The notes under the pieces were generated by a model. The model had not been told where the DNA came from. It was given only the letters and a program-made list of their open reading frames with translations, and did no database searches. Shown one piece after another: positions 60,576 through 64,000 of a stretch of DNA of 64,000 nt. The DNA comes from AP-15 sp963818695 (lineage in GTDB: Bacteria > Pseudomonadota > Alphaproteobacteria > ATCC43930 > CGMCC-115725): assembly GCA_963818695.1 (NCBI GenBank), contig CAWFTG010000002.1, positions 1 through 64,000 of the forward strand. Reading direction: 5' to 3'. The position numbers and the translations under genes are program-made. Numbering within the stretch: the first letter of the stretch is position 1; every line of letters begins with the position of its first letter.

Positions 60576-61281
60576 TCAATTGCCGCGCTTGCGGACAGTG
60601 CGCTGCTCGATGCGCTTCTCGTAAGAGCGGGCAGCGCACGATGCGTTTGACAAAAATGCCGGGCGTGTGGATGTGGTCGGGGTCGATGACGCCGGGCTCG
60701 ACCAGATGCTCGACCTCTGCAACGGTGACCTTCGCGGCGGTCGCCATCACCGGGTTGAAGTTGCGCGCGGTCTTCCGGTAGACGAGGTTGCCTTCGCGAT
60801 CGGCTTTCCAGGCATGGATGATTGCCAGATCGGCGAAGAGGCCACGCTCCATGACGTAGCTCTCCCCATCGAAGTCGCGGGTTTCCTTCCCTTCCGCGAC
60901 CAGGGTCCCGACACCCGTCTTGGTGAAAAATGCCGGAATGCCGGCGCCCCCGGCCCGTATACGCTCGGCGAGAGTACCTTGGGGATTGAATTCAAGGTCG
61001 AGTTCGCCGCTGAGATAAAGGTCGGCAAAGAGCTTGTTTTCGCCGACATACGACGAGACCATCTTGCGGATCTGCCGCGTCTCGAGGAGTAGACCGAGCC
61101 CTGCTCCGTCGATGCCGGCATTGTTCGAGATAACGGTCAGGCCCGTCACTCCGGAGCTGCGGATCGCGGCGATCAGCACCTCCGGAATTCCGCAAAGGCC
61201 GAACCCGCCCGACATCACGGTCATGCCATCACGCAGCAAGCCGGCAAGCGCGGCGTGGGCGTCGGGGTAAACTTTGTCCAT
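60576..61281 (-). CDS. scoA: Succinyl-CoA:3-ketoacid CoA-transferase subunit A, frameshifted at 3' end
   Basis: 235 residues after repair. MDKVYPDAHAALAGLLRDGM, TVMSGGFGLCGIPEVLIAAI, ISNNAGIDGAGLGLLLETRQ, FNPQGTLAERIRAGGAGIPA and FFTKTGVGTLVAEGKETRDF match ScoA. An extra T at about 60627 (CTCTTACGAG for CTCTACGAG) shifts the last 14 codons; repaired, the end is YEKRIEQRTVRKRGN and a stop at 60576, 17 bases before scoB. As given, the frame bypasses this stop and fuses with scoB into 454 residues. Confidence 0.92.
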
Positions 61282-61325
61282 AGTGTACTCCTGCGCTAAG
61301 CGGGCGGCCGATCATACCGCCGCCG

Positions 61326-63065
61326 TCAATTTCGGCCACCCTGCCGCAGCGGGTCTCCCACCTCCCCGAGCCGCCGTCGAGTCGCAGCATCCACGACGCC
61401 ACTCACATTCAGACCGTTCTGCTTTTGAAAACGCGCAACTGCGCCGGCTGTGGCCGAATTGTACTCGCCCTCCTCCTCGACTGAAATTTTTGCCGCCGCT
61501 AGCTCGCGTTGCACGTTCTTGACATCGTTTCCCCGCATGGGCGGATCGGACGGCTTCAATAGGCGCGGCTGACCTGCCGCCGTCTCGGTCCCGTCGAACC
61601 AGGCGCTGAGGTCGTTGCTGTTGATCGCGATCCAATCTGTGGGAGAGGAGGTGAGATGGAATTGCAGCCGCGGCGTCCCGTCCGACGCCGTCCCCTCGAC
61701 CCCAATTTCTCGGAGCACCGGAAGGTATTGGGCGAGGGGTACCCCACCGCCGAGCTTAGGGATCGCGTCAAACCCACGGACCGCCACATCTCCCGAGGCC
61801 GTGTAACCCTTTGGCGCGAGCGGCGAACCTTTGGCTTCAGCCGTTAGATCCACCCCGACCTCCTCGGTGTCGATCGCGACGTCATAGATATGGAAGGTTG
61901 GGTTGAGCATAGCCGCGGCTCCGAGCGCCTGCTGAAGAGCCTCCTGCTTTTTTGCTTCACGCTCGCTCTCTCCCGATACCCGCTGGTCAGTTGCGGTGAT
62001 GAGGGCGTGGAGCAGGTTCGTCAGCGCTTGCGTATCGAGGTCAGCCACCCCGAAATCGAGCACCATTCGGCGGGGCACCTTCTCGTTCTCGAGAAGCGAT
62101 GGCGCGAGGCCGAGGCCCTCGTGACTGATGCTGAACCGGAGCGCCGCCTGTTTCGTATCGAGTCCGCTGACCTCCGTTACGCTACCTGCCTTCGCCACAG
62201 CTACGAGCGTCTCACCGGTGACGCTTCTGACCGTCAGACCTTCCAACGCTAGTTCACCCCGTATGGTGCTGAAAGGTTCCGAAATTGTCGAGAGGGCCGC
62301 CAGAAAGGCAGCGCCGCGAGCTTGCGGTGATTTGCTGTCGCCAGCTTGCATTTGGTCGATCGCGTGGCGCAGCTTGTCGAGTTCGTTCAGCCTTGGACCG
62401 GCGGTGCTTCCAGTGAATGCGATCCGCTCGATCGCCCCGCCAACGGGACCCTGCGCCAGAAAGTATTCTATCCCTTTGACCTCTAATTCGACCGGTCCGC
62501 TCCATCCGCCATTCGGCTCGGCGGTGAGCCTCGAGGACATCGAGAGCGGTCCGAGGCTGACCCATGTCCCGGTTTTGGACTGATCGATCCGCATGCTCGC
62601 GATCTCGACAAGAGTTTCCCGGCCGCGCCCCAACTCGGCCTCTACCACGGTATCTGCTCTCGCATCCGTCAGGGTGATCTTGGTTTCGGCGCCGTCGGTC
62701 TCCCTGAGTATTATGTTTTTGGGCAATGTGAGGGCGAGCTCGATCAGCTTGCCCTCGTCTTTTCGGGCGATCTCTCGGATCTCGACGCGATCGAGAATGA
62801 GCTGGCCGGGTTGCGGCGTGTCTAGCGACAACCGAGCATTCTCGATGATCGCCAGCAAAGCTTCGCCGTCGCGCCGGACCTCGTAAGGATCCGAACCAAC
62901 CCACTTTACCGCACCGTTCGAGCTCGGTCCGAGCCGCGCGAGAAATGCGTCGACCTCGGTCCTGAAACGATCGACATCCGGCTCGGCCGCTCGAGCGGAT
63001 GCCGAGAGAAAGAGAGCCACTATCGTCGCGGTGACCACTAGTTTGCACCGCGAAACTGAACTCAT
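61326..63065 (-). CDS. Secreted protein with C-terminal peptidoglycan-binding domain
   Basis: 579 residues from the ATG at 63065: signal peptide VVTATIVALFLSASARA, a ~450-residue domain made of DUF945/DUF2125-like beta segments (LILDRVEIREIARKDEGKLI, NIILRETDGAETKITLTDAR, MSSRLTAEPNGGWSGPVELE), and at ~505-575 a PG_binding_1 fold: RGNDVKNVQRELAAAKISVE, YNSATAGAVARFQKQNGL and ATRRRLGEV. No catalytic residues of a hydrolase are visible. Likely a periplasmic wall-associated protein of unknown role. Single gene, divergent from the phosphotransferase gene. Confidence 0.65.
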   Translation of the reverse strand: MSSVSRCKLVVTATIVALFLSASARAAEPDVDRFRTEVDAFLARLGPSSNGAVKWVGSDPYEVRRDGEALLAIIENARLSLDTPQPGQLILDRVEIREIARKDEGKLIELALTLPKNIILRETDGAETKITLTDARADTVVEAELGRGRETLVEIASMRIDQSKTGTWVSLGPLSMSSRLTAEPNGGWSGPVELEVKGIEYFLAQGPVGGAIERIAFTGSTAGPRLNELDKLRHAIDQMQAGDSKSPQARGAAFLAALSTISEPFSTIRGELALEGLTVRSVTGETLVAVAKAGSVTEVSGLDTKQAALRFSISHEGLGLAPSLLENEKVPRRMVLDFGVADLDTQALTNLLHALITATDQRVSGESEREAKKQEALQQALGAAAMLNPTFHIYDVAIDTEEVGVDLTAEAKGSPLAPKGYTASGDVAVRGFDAIPKLGGGVPLAQYLPVLREIGVEGTASDGTPRLQFHLTSSPTDWIAINSNDLSAWFDGTETAAGQPRLLKPSDPPMRGNDVKNVQRELAAAKISVEEEGEYNSATAGAVARFQKQNGLNVSGVVDAATRRRLGEVGDPLRQGGRN

Positions 63066-63187
63066 GAGCTGATGTCCCATACGCCTCCGACCCGCTCCAG
63101 ATATAATATCGTGTTGCCGTCACCGGACCCGTGCGCCATGTCGGGACCGGCGTGCCGGCTCACAATATCGACTGGCGCGTTAATAGA

Positions 63188-64000
63188 ATGCCTGTGCTCC
63201 CGGGGAAATTCAGTGAGGCAGCCCACAGTATCCCTCAGGATTGGCCTTCTTTGGCACGCTATCTCGCATCCCGCGGCATCGAGCTCGGGCCAGGTCCGCC
63301 GCGGCAGTTCGCCGGCGGCTATGGAAATCTCAACTATCTGATCGAGATTGACGGCACGCCGGCCGTGTTGCGGCGGCCGCCGGCCGGGCCGCTGCCGTAC
63401 GGCGCCAACGATATGGCGCGCGAATACCGCATCCTCTCGTCGCTGTGGCGGGAATATCCACTGGCCCCGCGGGCTATGCTTTTCTGCGACGAGGCAAGCG
63501 TGCTCGGCGCGCCGTTTCAGATCATCGAGTACCGCCCTGGAACGGTAATCCGCGACACTCTGCCGCCGGATTTGGCCGGCCGGCCCGAGGTCGGCATGTT
63601 GCTGAGTCGTCATTTGGTCGAGAGCCTCGCCGCTTTGCATGCCGTAGACCCGGCGCAAGTTGGCTTGGAGACACTTGGACGTCCAGCGGGGTTCCTCGCC
63701 CGAACCCTCGACGGCTGGGCAGCTCGCAGTGTTGCTGTCGCAGATCTGATCAATCCTCTCGCATTATCCGAGGTGGTCGATTGGCTGCGCCGCCGGGTGC
63801 CGGCCGACACGCCGGCCAGCCTTGTTCATTCCGACTTCAAGCTCGACAACATGATCCTCGCTCCGGAGACGCTCGCTCCGGCCGCCGTGATCGACTGGGA
63901 CATGGGAACACGCGGCGATCCGCTGTGGGATCTGGCGGTAATGTTGAGCTACTGGGTCGAGCCCGAGGATCCCGCGTGCCTCCACCGGGTGCGGCAAATG
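63188..64000 (+). CDS. Aminoglycoside-phosphotransferase-fold family protein (partial)
   Basis: At least 271 residues, running off the window. The ATG at 63188 starts MPVLPGKFSEAAHSIPQDWP; FAGGYGNLNYLIEIDGTPAV is the glycine-rich loop and VLRRPPAGPLPYGANDMARE the ATP-lysine region. FQIIEYRPGTVIRD is the hinge. The catalytic loop LVHSDFKLDNMI (Brenner motif HxDxxxxN) and the metal motif AVIDWDMGTRGDPLWDL follow. Such proteins are common beside acyl-CoA dehydrogenases and may phosphorylate small acids or acyl compounds. Substrate unknown. Confidence 0.88.
   Translation, partial: MPVLPGKFSEAAHSIPQDWPSLARYLASRGIELGPGPPRQFAGGYGNLNYLIEIDGTPAVLRRPPAGPLPYGANDMAREYRILSSLWREYPLAPRAMLFCDEASVLGAPFQIIEYRPGTVIRDTLPPDLAGRPEVGMLLSRHLVESLAALHAVDPAQVGLETLGRPAGFLARTLDGWAARSVAVADLINPLALSEVVDWLRRRVPADTPASLVHSDFKLDNMILAPETLAPAAVIDWDMGTRGDPLWDLAVMLSYWVEPEDPACLHRVRQM

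Noticed and set aside
59917..61281. A true fused CoA-transferase
   Set aside because: The linker residues are out-of-frame scoA sequence; one base removed restores two ordinary subunits with a ribosome site between them.

Overview
The window is almost entirely chromosomal DNA of a GC-rich Alphaproteobacterium. Signs are the three-gene pntAA-pntAB-pntB transhydrogenase, the trbG-trbI-DUF2274-lysR conjugation module, ClpS/ClpA, a UbiH-type hydroxylase, ScoAB and many two- or three-gene operons with ATGA overlaps. The first ~3.19 kb is different: visibly less GC-rich, encoded on the minus strand, and carrying a broken type III (probably III-D) CRISPR effector cluster. It is fused within a few bases to the inside of an alphaproteobacterial trbG, so it is either a transferred segment or a chimeric join at the contig end.

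Layout: 0-3.19 kb, CRISPR type III genes (CARF protein running off the edge, TIGR03986-like RAMP, Csx19-like, Csx7-like RAMP). 3.19-7.07 kb, remnant of a trb-type integrative element ending at the 3' end of tRNA-Gly(GCC). 7.2-13.7 kb, housekeeping genes (Ala-tRNA(Pro) deacylase-like, CnoX, LON domain, Trm112-like, DUF971, UbiH-like hydroxylase, cupin, dioxygenase reductase, methyltransferase). 13.7-15.9 kb, a decayed IS1595-type transposase with a palindrome inserted in it, and a truncated DUF6351 gene. 16-23.2 kb, aconitase, ECF sigma/anti-sigma pair, proton-translocating transhydrogenase. 23.2-27.4 kb, an unstable patch: toxin-antitoxin pair, two diverged copies of a Y1/REP-type transposase element, a perfect 5 x 16 bp array grown from one element end, a PEP-CTERM-like gene between the copies, and pieces of duplicated pntB. 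27.4-41.6 kb, metabolic and transport genes, a Gld-like ABC/DUF4340 operon, and a haem-membrane/2Fe-2S/adenylate cyclase fusion. 41.6-44.6 kb, a thioesterase, one intact LLM oxidoreductase and three decayed genes. 44.7-64 kb, DUF4412-like, FemAB-like, ClpA/ClpS, GpsA, TsaD, the PrkA-YhbH-SpoVR operon, OpgC with tandem SGNH hydrolases, ScoAB, a secreted peptidoglycan-binding protein, and a phosphotransferase running off the end.

A recurring feature is the single-base frameshift in an otherwise well conserved gene (trbG, DUF971, reductase, gldG-like, FemAB-like, scoA, CRISPR genes). Nearly all can be repaired by adding or removing one base in a short homopolymer. They look more like uncorrected sequencing indels than biology. 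Truly decayed loci (peptide-ABC binding protein, quinoprotein, pntB copy, DUF6351) also carry deletions or missing ends.
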